DNA from: Synechococcus sp. CC9605
GTDB taxonomy: Bacteria > Cyanobacteriota > Cyanobacteriia > PCC-6307 > Cyanobiaceae
Assembly (NCBI RefSeq): GCF_000012625.1
Contig: NC_007516.1
Span: 1,364,001 to 1,428,000 of the forward strand
Direction: 5' to 3'
Length of the DNA stretch: 64,000 bases
Within the stretch, counting starts at the first letter, position 1. Each line of letters opens with the position of its first letter. The position numbers and the translations under genes are program-made. Positions 1 through 7,637 of the stretch are shown here, piece after piece. Under the pieces are notes generated by a model. That model saw nothing but the letters and a program-made list of their open reading frames with translations. It was not told where the DNA came from and searched no databases.

Positions 1-440
1 AAGGCGCCCTGGTCCTGGGCCTCAGGTCCGAAACCGCGCACGCCGATGCTGCGCTGAACCAGATTCCAGGTGAAGGGCATGAACTGGTAGGCCCCGGCAG
101 CTGCACTGGCGTAGCGGGAGCTATAGATCACCCGGTTGGGATGACGGTCTAGGGAAGGCATCAAACCACCTCCGAACATCACCCGGTAGCCCACATCGAG
201 GCCACCTTTCCAGGTGCCTTCCGCGAAGCGGATCGTGTTGAGCATCGCCCGACGTTCAGGCGTGATCAAGTAGGGAATCGCCCGGCTGGGCTGGATATCA
301 GAGGTGTGAATCAACTGCGCCCGCGAGGCGGGGGGCAACAGGCTCGCCCGGGCTGACAGCGGTGAACAGAGGGCAGGCAGAACTCCGACGATCACGGCCG
401 CTTGAAGCGTCTGACGACCGATGAATGCAGAGATAGCCAT
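1..440 (-). CDS. GH104 lysozyme-like protein (partial, C-terminus outside window)
   Basis: Read on the minus strand from ATG at 440, this stays open to the window edge (146 codons). The N-terminus has a hydrophobic signal-like segment (AVIVGVLPALCSPLSA). It is followed by a stretch typical of lambda-endolysin type muramidases: RAMLNTIRFAEGTWKGG, then YRVMFGGG and AAGAYQFMPFTW. The conserved Glu in RFAEGT is the expected catalytic residue of this family. The likely role is peptidoglycan cleavage in the periplasm (inference). Phage genes are absent around it, so this is probably a resident cell-wall enzyme rather than a prophage gene. Confidence 0.85.
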   Translation of the reverse strand, partial: MAISAFIGRQTLQAAVIVGVLPALCSPLSARASLLPPASRAQLIHTSDIQPSRAIPYLITPERRAMLNTIRFAEGTWKGGLDVGYRVMFGGGLMPSLDRHPNRVIYSSRYASAAAGAYQFMPFTWNLVQRSIGVRGFGPEAQDQGA

Positions 441-647
441 TAAGAGCGTTCAAAGTGCATGCCCTCAGAAGAGGACGATGAGCAGATCAGAAGCGGATGA
501 AATGCTCGGGCGAGAAAAAATCCCACTCCGTGCGACTTTCTCGAACCGAAGGCTCAAAGCAATAGGTATATATGCCAGTCAAATAATCGGCCAGGGCATC
601 AACTTGGCAGCAAATTGACGCGACAAGAAGTAGTTTTTTCGTGAAAA

Positions 648-1733
648 TCAAATGGTCTGCTCAGCCCAACCCACCAGTGCCAGAGCGGCTTCTTCAGCCC
701 CTGATGCAGAAAGAGGAGCTTCGCTCGGCGCCAGCAATGGCTGGTCCAGCTGCCATGCCCCGGCATCCAGCTCCTGACGCGTGAGGCAGCGGTGCTGACC
801 GTGGCGACGCAGACCATCCATCAACGCCGCCGCTTCAGCGAATCCGCTGCGCTCCACCACGTGCATCCCAACCCCTTGTGCAATCGCCTCGCAGAAGCTG
901 CTGAAACCGGGCTTGCCCAGAAAACGGGAGCAACGGCCCAGCACATCAACGGGACGCAGCCCATCTGGAAGAAGCGTGAGGTTGGGGAGCGCTGCCAACT
1001 CAGGTGCTTGCGAACCATCTGCTGAAGTCGGCAGCAGGAAATGGTGGTTGGGCCAGAGCTGAAACAGATCCCGCGAAAGGGACAAGCCCAAGCCTCCAAA
1101 TCCCACCAGCACCAGGGAAGCATCCTGGCCATCAAGGGAAGCCTCAAGATCCGCCGGGATGGTCCGCGGGCTGGCACAGACCAACCCGATCCTCTGTTCA
1201 GGCAACCCCCAATTCATGGCGAGGTCAAACGGACAGCGCAGCAGGAGATCACCGCAGCAGTAGGCCTCAGCGGCGGCATCGGCCCAGCCTTGGAAAGCAG
1301 GGCCCAAGGGGCCATAGATGTCATCCCAGCCGAAATTGCTCATCCACACCATGGGTGCATCGAGGCGCTTGGCCAGGGCGGCCGCGGCCGGGGGAATGTC
1401 CCCGATGATCAACACCGGCTGCCCCTGCGACGCCATCCAGACGGCTTCAGCCTCGATCAGGGCCGGCAGCCGTTGTTCAAGCTGATCCAGGGCACTAAGG
1501 GTGGCGGCGCAATCCACACCGAGCGCATCGGCCTGCACCATGCCCACATCCCACTGACAGCAGCGTTGCTCAATCGCTGCATCCCCCAACAACAGCTGGA
1601 GTACCGGGGAGGGCAGGCCCGAGCTCATCACCAACGTCCACTCAGGACGCAGGCGGCGCAGCTGCTGCAACACCGCAGCATCGCGAGCCGCATGGCCGAA
1701 GCCATGGCTGCTGCTGCAGAGATAGATCAGCAC
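648..1733 (-). CDS. Glycosyltransferase-like protein (MurG/GT-B fold type)
   Basis: 361 aa starting at GTG 1733. The N-terminus YLCSSSHGFGHAARD carries the Gly/His-rich loop seen at the start of GT-B fold transferases acting on nucleotide sugars. The C-terminal half has LVGFGGLGLS and LGKPGFSSFCEAIAQG, resembling the donor-binding region of MurG-like enzymes and of the N-terminal half of cyanobacterial arabinose-kinase-like proteins. Acceptor and donor cannot be told from sequence. Its start overlaps the stop of the upstream metallophosphoesterase by 7 nt, so the two are probably co-transcribed. Confidence 0.7.
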   Translation of the reverse strand: MLIYLCSSSHGFGHAARDAAVLQQLRRLRPEWTLVMSSGLPSPVLQLLLGDAAIEQRCCQWDVGMVQADALGVDCAATLSALDQLEQRLPALIEAEAVWMASQGQPVLIIGDIPPAAAALAKRLDAPMVWMSNFGWDDIYGPLGPAFQGWADAAAEAYCCGDLLLRCPFDLAMNWGLPEQRIGLVCASPRTIPADLEASLDGQDASLVLVGFGGLGLSLSRDLFQLWPNHHFLLPTSADGSQAPELAALPNLTLLPDGLRPVDVLGRCSRFLGKPGFSSFCEAIAQGVGMHVVERSGFAEAAALMDGLRRHGQHRCLTRQELDAGAWQLDQPLLAPSEAPLSASGAEEAALALVGWAEQTI

Positions 1734-2575
1734 GGCAGCGGAGCATCGATCGGCAACCGCTCCTGATGGATCAGCTCAGCATCGGGGGTGTACCAGCGAT
1801 GGGCGAGCTGGGTGAGGCGGGAACCCTGGAATTCAGCCCAGGAGAGATGCAGCAGCGATCGACCCTGCCTATCCACCCCTGAACGAGGCACACAAGCGGC
1901 GTTGATCAGAGCGGTTCCATGGCGATGGCGCAACAGCGTCTGGCGGACACCGGAGCCGCGCTTGAGGGCATGGTGCATGTGACCGAAAATCACCAGATCG
2001 GCGGGTCGGTGCTTGGCCATGCGGTCCAGGGCAAGGGCCAGATCCTGATCCCCCCAGTCCACCGCCGGGGTCTTCCAGTCACGTCCGCAGGGACTGGCGG
2101 CATCAGATCCCAAGCCCGAGGGACCGCAGTGGGCCATCACGATCAAGGGCTGATCAGCGGGAACTTCAGCTGCGGCCTGCACGATTCGCTCGGCTGAAGC
2201 CTCAAGCGACACCGGACCGTACACCGCCTCCACAGCTTTCGAGAGGTGAAACCCCCCACCAGCACTGCAGGGACGCGCACCCACAACCGTCAACGGGAGC
2301 TCCGGCCAATGGATCGAGCGCCAGGCGCAATGGAGATCGCCGAGCACAGCGCGTTGTTGCTCGAGGATGCCGCCACTGCGATCTCGCCCGCGGTCGTGGT
2401 TCCCCAGGATCACGGCCACGGGGAAGGGAAGCCGCGTGATCCGGCGCGTCAGACGCAGATCCCCATCAGCGAGATCACCAACAAAAAGAACAGCGTCAGG
2501 CCTGAGCTGCTGCAGCAGCTGCTCATCCGCGTCGCCCCAGGCGCCGTGCAGATCACCGGCAATGGCAAGGCGCAG
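1727..2575 (-). CDS. Calcineurin-like metallophosphoesterase (cyanobacterial TIGR04168-like)
   Basis: About 283 aa. The metal-binding blocks are present in order: AGDLHG near the N-terminus, VGDLADGD, then ILGNHDR, a middle MAHCGPSG, and GHMHHAL near the end. The first Met (2419) lies inside the family core and would delete the essential GDLHG motif, so translation must begin upstream. The only codons available between an in-frame TAG and the motif are CTG at 2584 or 2575; 2575 aligns best with the motif spacing. It overlaps the following glycosyltransferase gene and runs divergently from nadA about 50 bp away. The substrate is unknown. Confidence 0.75.
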   Translation of the reverse strand: MRLAIAGDLHGAWGDADEQLLQQLRPDAVLFVGDLADGDLRLTRRITRLPFPVAVILGNHDRGRDRSGGILEQQRAVLGDLHCAWRSIHWPELPLTVVGARPCSAGGGFHLSKAVEAVYGPVSLEASAERIVQAAAEVPADQPLIVMAHCGPSGLGSDAASPCGRDWKTPAVDWGDQDLALALDRMAKHRPADLVIFGHMHHALKRGSGVRQTLLRHRHGTALINAACVPRSGVDRQGRSLLHLSWAEFQGSRLTQLAHRWYTPDAELIHQERLPIDAPLPC

Positions 2576-2628
2576 GTGCTTCAGAGCGAGTGCCTAGGCT
2601 GTGGCCATCCTGCCCCGAACCGGTCCTG

Positions 2629-3561
2629 ATGAGCGCTGACACCGCCCTTGTTGCGGCGATCAACCGGCTCCGCCAGGACCGCAATGCCGTGATCCTGGCG
2701 CACTACTACCAGGAACCGGAGATACAGGACATCGCCGATTTCGTTGGTGACTCCCTGGAGCTGTCGCGCAAGGCCGCCAGCACGGATGCCGATGTGATCG
2801 TGTTCTGCGGCGTGCACTTCATGGCGGAGACCGCCAAGATTCTCAGCCCGGAAAAGACGGTGGTGCTGCCGGATCTAGAGGCCGGTTGCTCTCTGGCGGA
2901 CGACTGCCCCGCTGATGAGTTCGCCCGCTTTCGTGCAGAACACCCCGACCACTTTGTGGTGAGTTACATCAACTGCACGGCAGCAGTGAAGGCGCAAAGC
3001 GATCTGATCTGCACCAGCAGCAATGCGGTTGATCTGGTGAACCAACTGCCTGCCGATCAGCCCGTTCTGTTCGCCCCGGATCAGAACCTGGGGCGCTGGG
3101 TTCAGCAACAGAGCGGTCGCGAGCTGACCCTCTGGCCAGGACGCTGCATCGTTCATGAGACCTTCAGCGAAGAGGCCGTTCTGGCCCTCAAGCACGAACA
3201 TCCCACGGCTGAAGTGATCGCCCACCCCGAGTGCCAGCAGAACCTGCTGGACCTGGCGGATTTCATTGGATCCACCAGCAAGCTGTTGAACTACGCCGAA
3301 GAGAGCTCCTGCGAAAGCTTCATCGTTCTGACGGAACCAGGGATCCTCCATCAGATGCAGCAACGGGTTCCGGAGAAAACCCTGCTCGACGTGCCAGGGA
3401 TCGATGGATGCAGCTGCAATGCCTGCCCCTACATGCGTCTCAACACCCTGGAAAAACTGAAGGCATGCCTGGAGACCCTCACGCCTGCGATCGAGATGGA
3501 TGAACCGATGCGTCTGAAGGCCATGAAACCCATGCAGCGCATGCTTGAGATGAGCCGGTGA
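2629..3561 (+). CDS. nadA: Quinolinate synthase A
   Basis: 310 aa; the ATG at 2629 is preferred over an in-frame GTG at 2590 because family members start just before the [10 protein letters not shown] region. It condenses iminoaspartate with dihydroxyacetone phosphate to quinolinate in de novo NAD synthesis, using an oxygen-sensitive [4Fe-4S] cluster. Seen: [17 protein letters not shown], the [13 protein letters not shown] block, [13 protein letters not shown], and the C-terminal [11 protein letters not shown] motif with cluster cysteines. Length matches the family. The downstream lipoprotein gene overlaps its stop codon by 4 nt (GTGA). Confidence 0.96.
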   Translation: MSADTALVAAINRLRQDRNAVILAHYYQEPEIQDIADFVGDSLELSRKAASTDADVIVFCGVHFMAETAKILSPEKTVVLPDLEAGCSLADDCPADEFARFRAEHPDHFVVSYINCTAAVKAQSDLICTSSNAVDLVNQLPADQPVLFAPDQNLGRWVQQQSGRELTLWPGRCIVHETFSEEAVLALKHEHPTAEVIAHPECQQNLLDLADFIGSTSKLLNYAEESSCESFIVLTEPGILHQMQQRVPEKTLLDVPGIDGCSCNACPYMRLNTLEKLKACLETLTPAIEMDEPMRLKAMKPMQRMLEMSR

Positions 3562-3860
3562 AGCCTGATCAGGCAACCACCAGAAGCCTTCAACGTTGTG
3601 CCGTGGGCATCACGTTGGTCCTCGCGGCCTGTTCAACCATGAGCGACTTGGAGAGAGAAGTGTTCCTCTGTGGGGAATGGGAACGAGGCACGAAAAATGT
3701 GGATCAGCTCAGGGCGACCTATTTCATCCTCACGGGCAAGCGATTGATCATCCGATCTGGAGGCCCAAGGACTGGAGTGAACTTCATCGAAGGCGATCTC
3801 AAACAACTTGCCCAGGAGGTCGACGCTGCTTGCGAGGTTCTATCCATCGGATCGGAATAG
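3558..3860 (+). CDS. Small putative lipoprotein
   Basis: 100 aa from GTG 3558, overlapping the nadA stop. A short basic N-terminus, a hydrophobic stretch and a lipobox (VLAAC, Cys about residue 25) predict lipid attachment and export. The remainder ([14 protein letters not shown]-like region, then [16 protein letters not shown]) matches no family I recognise. The overlap suggests translational coupling to nadA, but no functional link is evident. Confidence 0.65.
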   Translation: MKPDQATTRSLQRCAVGITLVLAACSTMSDLEREVFLCGEWERGTKNVDQLRATYFILTGKRLIIRSGGPRTGVNFIEGDLKQLAQEVDAACEVLSIGSE

Positions 3861-3904
3861 ATTTTCAACGCCAAGAACACCGTGTCGGGGAGCATGTCGA
3901 GCAA

Positions 3905-4318
3905 ATGAAGGGCATCGACGTCTTGGCCGTTTTGGCGGTCATCACATTGGGTTCAGGCGAGAAAGTGGTCGCACAAGCCTGGAATCAGCCGATTCCTGAA
4001 CCAGCAACGGAGTCCACAGCACAAACCATGCAGTTGGCCAACCAACTGAACCAAGTGGGGGCCAGATTTTTTGGAGCCCATTGGTGCCCCGCCTGCAAAG
4101 AACAGATGAAGCTCTTCGGCAAACAGGCCGGAGGCAACCTGAACTACGTGGAATGCGGTCTGCCCGACAAGTACCCCGACCAGCTCAGGCAGTGCAGGGA
4201 TGAAAACATTCGATCCATCCCCACTTGGACACGGCCCGGATCAGCACGGCTTGAGGGTGTTCAGTCGATCAACACCCTCGAGCGCTGGAGTGGCCTCAGG
4301 CCTGAACAGAAGAACTGA
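3905..4318 (+). CDS. Exported thioredoxin-like protein with CPAC active site
   Basis: 137 aa from ATG 3905. A hydrophobic N-terminus (VLAVLAVITLGSG) precedes a thioredoxin-fold segment RFFGAHWCPACKEQMKLFG with a CXXC redox pair. Two further Cys (YVECGLP, LRQCRD) and a cis-Pro type SIPTW follow. The WCPAC context resembles the thioredoxin domain fused to cyanobacterial vitamin K epoxide reductases (VKOR/LTO1), here as a stand-alone protein. Likely role: thiol-disulfide exchange outside the cytoplasm or in the thylakoid lumen (inference). Confidence 0.8.
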   Translation: MKGIDVLAVLAVITLGSGEKVVAQAWNQPIPEPATESTAQTMQLANQLNQVGARFFGAHWCPACKEQMKLFGKQAGGNLNYVECGLPDKYPDQLRQCRDENIRSIPTWTRPGSARLEGVQSINTLERWSGLRPEQKN

Positions 4319-4552
4319 TCACTTCTTGCGGCAATAGCCAGCGCCAACATTCATCCAGCCAGAAGGGCAGGCTTCACCGTTGGTGGGCCTCATCTCGTAG
4401 TAAATGGGAGACGTGCAGGTGGTGCCCAGCGTGTTGACATAACCCAGAGGGCATTGGTTGTGGCCTTTTGCCTTGGGAATCTTTTTCTGAGCCAGAGCGG
4501 AACTGGGCACAGCCAGGGCTGAAACAAACAGGGCGGCAGCCAGAAGCTTCAT
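4319..4552 (-). CDS. Small secreted Cys-rich protein, paralogue of 61784..62035
   Basis: 77 aa from ATG 4552; an in-frame ATG at 4576 is possible but would sit before the signal peptide. The signal peptide (KLLAAALFVSALAVPSSALA) is followed by a mature domain with CPLGYVNTLGTTC, SPIYYE and ACPSGWMNVGAGYCRKK. Four Cys suggest two disulfides. A second copy with the same arrangement lies 57 kb away. I do not recognise a named family; an exported structural or binding role is only a guess. Confidence 0.7.
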   Translation of the reverse strand: MKLLAAALFVSALAVPSSALAQKKIPKAKGHNQCPLGYVNTLGTTCTSPIYYEMRPTNGEACPSGWMNVGAGYCRKK

Positions 4553-5606
4553 GGCAAACGGGGCAAACGCGCTCAAAGTACGGGGCTTCCAGACTGTTTG
4601 CAGTGATCAGCAGCGGAGCTTGATCGAACGCACGCCTGATGGGTTGTACTGCCGAGCCGCAAAAGCTTGGGTTGACCCGTGGCGTCCAGTACCTCGGGCC
4701 CTGATCACCCACGCCCATGCCGACCACGCCCGACCCGGATGCGGGGAGTACTGGGCTGTGGCCTCAAGTGAAGGGGTTCTGCGCCAAAGGCTGGGCAAAG
4801 ACATCACGCTTAACCCGGTGGCCTACGGCGAAGAACACTGGCTGGGGCAATGCAAGGTGTCGTTTCACAGCGCAGGACACGTGCTTGGTTCAGCGCAGAT
4901 CCGCCTGGAATCGGAGGGGGTGGTGTGGCTGGTGAGCGGTGATTACAAACGTGATGACGACCCCAGCTGCGAACCCTTTGAACCGGTGCGCTGCGATGTG
5001 CTGATCACCGAAGCCACCTTCGGGATGCCGATCTATCGCTGGCAGAGCGGTGAACAGGTGGCCAAGGACATCCATGCCTGGTGGAGCGGTGATCGCACCA
5101 GGCCGTCACTGCTGTTCTGCTACGCCTTCGGCAAAGCCCAACGCTTGCTGGCTGAGCTGAAGGCCATCGGCGTCGAGGAGGAGGTGCTACTGCACGGCGC
5201 CGTAGAAACCGTAACCCGCCACTACCGCGAGGCGGGAGTTCCCATGACCCCCAGCCGTCCCGTCAGCGAACTGACCCGCAAGGATCCGCTCCACGGGCGT
5301 TTGATCCTGGCCCCGCCATCGGCCCATCGCTCCAGCTGGATGCGTCGGTTCAAGTCACCTCAAACAGCCTTTGCCTCCGGCTGGATGGCCGTGCGCGGAG
5401 CGCGCAGACGGCGGGGCTATGAGCGGGGCTTCGTGCTCAGTGACCATGCCGACTGGCCTGGGCTGATCCAGACCGTTCGGGACAGCGGCGCCCGAAAGGT
5501 ATACGTCACCCATGGCCAGAGCGATGTTCTAGCCCGCTACCTGCGGGAGGTGGAGGGTGTGGATGCGGAGCCGCTGGAGACCCTGTTCGAAGGGGAATCG
5601 GACTAG
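4551..5606 (+). CDS. Ligase-associated MBL-fold DNA exonuclease
   Basis: Up to 351 aa. It has the metallo-beta-lactamase/beta-CASP signature THAHADHARPG (HxHxDH) about residue 53, FHSAGHVLGSAQI, VSGDYKRDDDP, and a late VLSDHADWPGL plus YVTHGQ. This is the arrangement of the exonuclease encoded next to ATP-dependent ligases (TIGR04122 group), related to SNM1/CPSF nucleases. The start is uncertain: ATG 4551 abuts the divergent gene start, while TTG 4620 (before IERTPDGLYC) fits the family N-terminus better. It acts with the ligase and helicase downstream, presumably in end-processing DNA repair. Confidence 0.88.
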   Translation: MANGANALKVRGFQTVCSDQQRSLIERTPDGLYCRAAKAWVDPWRPVPRALITHAHADHARPGCGEYWAVASSEGVLRQRLGKDITLNPVAYGEEHWLGQCKVSFHSAGHVLGSAQIRLESEGVVWLVSGDYKRDDDPSCEPFEPVRCDVLITEATFGMPIYRWQSGEQVAKDIHAWWSGDRTRPSLLFCYAFGKAQRLLAELKAIGVEEEVLLHGAVETVTRHYREAGVPMTPSRPVSELTRKDPLHGRLILAPPSAHRSSWMRRFKSPQTAFASGWMAVRGARRRRGYERGFVLSDHADWPGLIQTVRDSGARKVYVTHGQSDVLARYLREVEGVDAEPLETLFEGESD

Positions 5607-5863
5607 AACTTGGCGATGCCGTCCGGCAGCTCGGGGAGGTTGAGATTCGCCTGACGGCCTTCAATCGCGGCATTGAGTGACTCAATCATCATGGCGTTGC
5701 CGCTGTCTTTAACGGCTTCAAGTGCCTTCTGCAGTCGACGTTGACGGTCGGAAGGATCCTCCGCTGTTTCCGGAACAGCCACAGGAGTCACCACGGCAGT
5801 TGCTGACTCAGTGGCGCGGACAGTGTCCAGTTGTTGCGCCAGGTTGTCCCAGAGGAGTGCCAT
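5603..5863 (-). CDS. Conserved-looking hypothetical, 86 aa
   Basis: Starts ATG 5863 and converges with the exonuclease gene (4-nt overlap at the 3' ends). Central segment rich in Val/Ala/Pro/Glu, then a charged helical tail (DRQRRLQKALEAVKDSG and later NLPELPDGIAKF). No transmembrane segment or Cys. It sits antisense between exonuclease and ligase, so it is not part of that operon. Family not recognised. Confidence 0.55.
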   Translation of the reverse strand: MALLWDNLAQQLDTVRATESATAVVTPVAVPETAEDPSDRQRRLQKALEAVKDSGNAMMIESLNAAIEGRQANLNLPELPDGIAKF

Positions 5864-5945
5864 CCGGCTGATTCAGGAAGCTGCGCTCAGATCAACACAG
5901 GTCTGCGTCTGATTTCCAGCACTGCTCACAAAATGTCTTGTCAGG

Positions 5946-7637
5946 ATGGCGGGGCATTTCGTCCATCCCGTTCAAGCGCGCATGCGGGCCTTTCAGGACC
6001 TGTTCAATCAACTGGATCAGGTCACGGGCACCAAGGCCAAGGTGCAGGCGCTGGTGGACCACTTTCAGGGGGTCGAGCCAGGCGAAGCGGCCTGGGCGTT
6101 GACGCTGCTGTTGGGCAAACGACGCCGGCGGCTGATCACCGGTCGCCGACTCCGCGACATCCTGCGAGACCGCGGCGGTCTTCCGGATTGGCTGATCGAC
6201 GACTGCTATGGCCAGGTGGGCGACTCAGCCGAAACCATCAGCCTGCTCTGGCCTGCCGTGCAAGAGCGGGTGGAAGCGACCGATCCCGGTCTACCCAGAG
6301 CTGAAGGGGATAGGCCCCTGAGCTGGTGGATGGACACACTGCTGCCGGCCATCAGCACCAGAAGCGATGAGGACCAAGCCAATGCGGTGATCTGGCTGTG
6401 GCATCGAACCCCGCTCGACCAGCACTTCATCGTCAACAAACTGCTCACGGGAGGGTTCCGTGTCGGCGTGTCGACGGGCCTGATCAGCCGCGCCATCGCC
6501 GAGGCGTTTGATCTCGAGGAAAGCCTGGTGGTGCAACGGCTGATGGGGGGCTTTGAGCCCTCGGCCGAGCGCTTCAGGCAACTCACCGACAGCGCAACCG
6601 CAGATGAACACCGTTCCAGTGGCACCCCTTACCCCTTTTATCTCGCCAGTCCCCTGGAGCCCGAACGACTGCGGGAGACATCCGCAAACGAATGGCAACT
6701 TGAGTGGAAATGGGATGGGATCCGCGGTCAGCTGATCCACCGCGGTTCCGGCGTCTACCTCTGGAGCCGTGGAGAAGAATTGGTCAACGAGAGCTTCCCT
6801 GAGCTGGTTGAGGTGGCTCAGGCCTTGCCGTCAGGAAGCGTTCTGGACGGCGAACTGATCTGCTGGCAGCAGAACGCAGCTCAACCACTTGGTTTTGATC
6901 AGCTGCAACGACGTCTCGGCCGCAAAACCGTTGGGGCAACATTGAAACGCGACTGCCCGATGCGGTTCATCGCCTACGACCTGCTGGAACATCAGGGCAC
7001 GGACATTCGCCAGCTGGGATTACGGCAGCGTCAGCAGCATCTGACTCAGCTGCTGGGCAGCATCGAGCATCCTGATTCGTGGCGGTTGAAGCAGAGCCCG
7101 TCCTGGTCGATCAACACCTGGGAAGAGCTTGAGAAACAACGGAACCTGGCGCGTCAACACAACGCCGAAGGGCTGATGCTCAAACAAGCGGATTCGCCTT
7201 ATCTCAGCGGGCGCAAACGCGGCAACTGGTGGAAACACAAGCTGGAGCCGATGACCCTCGATGCGGTGCTCCTGTATGCCCAGGCCGGCAGTGGGCGACG
7301 CGCCAACCTCTTCACCGATTACACCTTCGGCCTGTGGAGCAACACGGAAGAACCGCAGCTGGTGACTTTTGCCAAGGCTTATTCAGGCCTCAATGATGCC
7401 GAAATCCTCGAACTGGACCGCTGGATCCGCCGCAACACCCTGCAGCGCTTCGGGCCAGCACGGTCCCTGAAAACCGAGCTGGTGTTTGAAATCGGCTTTG
7501 AGGGCATCCACCCCTCAAAACGCCATAAATCAGGCATCGCCGTGCGTTTCCCGCGCATCCTGCGCTGGCGACGCGACAAACCTGCCGATGAAGCGGATTC
7601 ACTCCAGACCGCGATGGCATTGATCGAGAACCGTTGA
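5946..7637 (+). CDS. ATP-dependent DNA ligase (bacterial LigB/LigC-like, helicase-associated)
   Basis: 563 aa. The adenylation motif EWKWDGIRGQ places the catalytic Lys near residue 255; downstream motifs VLDGELICW, FIAYDLLE, EGLMLK and WWKHKLEPM complete the nucleotidyltransferase core. The N-terminal about 210 residues form the DNA-binding domain seen in larger ATP ligases (ALTLLLGKRRRRLI, FNVNKLLTGGFRVGVS-like region). It seals nicks with ATP, in contrast to the replicative NAD-dependent LigA. The stop overlaps the helicase start as TGATG, indicating translational coupling. Confidence 0.93.
   Translation: MAGHFVHPVQARMRAFQDLFNQLDQVTGTKAKVQALVDHFQGVEPGEAAWALTLLLGKRRRRLITGRRLRDILRDRGGLPDWLIDDCYGQVGDSAETISLLWPAVQERVEATDPGLPRAEGDRPLSWWMDTLLPAISTRSDEDQANAVIWLWHRTPLDQHFIVNKLLTGGFRVGVSTGLISRAIAEAFDLEESLVVQRLMGGFEPSAERFRQLTDSATADEHRSSGTPYPFYLASPLEPERLRETSANEWQLEWKWDGIRGQLIHRGSGVYLWSRGEELVNESFPELVEVAQALPSGSVLDGELICWQQNAAQPLGFDQLQRRLGRKTVGATLKRDCPMRFIAYDLLEHQGTDIRQLGLRQRQQHLTQLLGSIEHPDSWRLKQSPSWSINTWEELEKQRNLARQHNAEGLMLKQADSPYLSGRKRGNWWKHKLEPMTLDAVLLYAQAGSGRRANLFTDYTFGLWSNTEEPQLVTFAKAYSGLNDAEILELDRWIRRNTLQRFGPARSLKTELVFEIGFEGIHPSKRHKSGIAVRFPRILRWRRDKPADEADSLQTAMALIENR

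Noticed and set aside
421-618. 65-codon plus-strand frame near the left edge
   Set aside because: Begins antisense to the lysozyme gene start and has no protein character or ribosome site; the 441-647 stretch looks intergenic.
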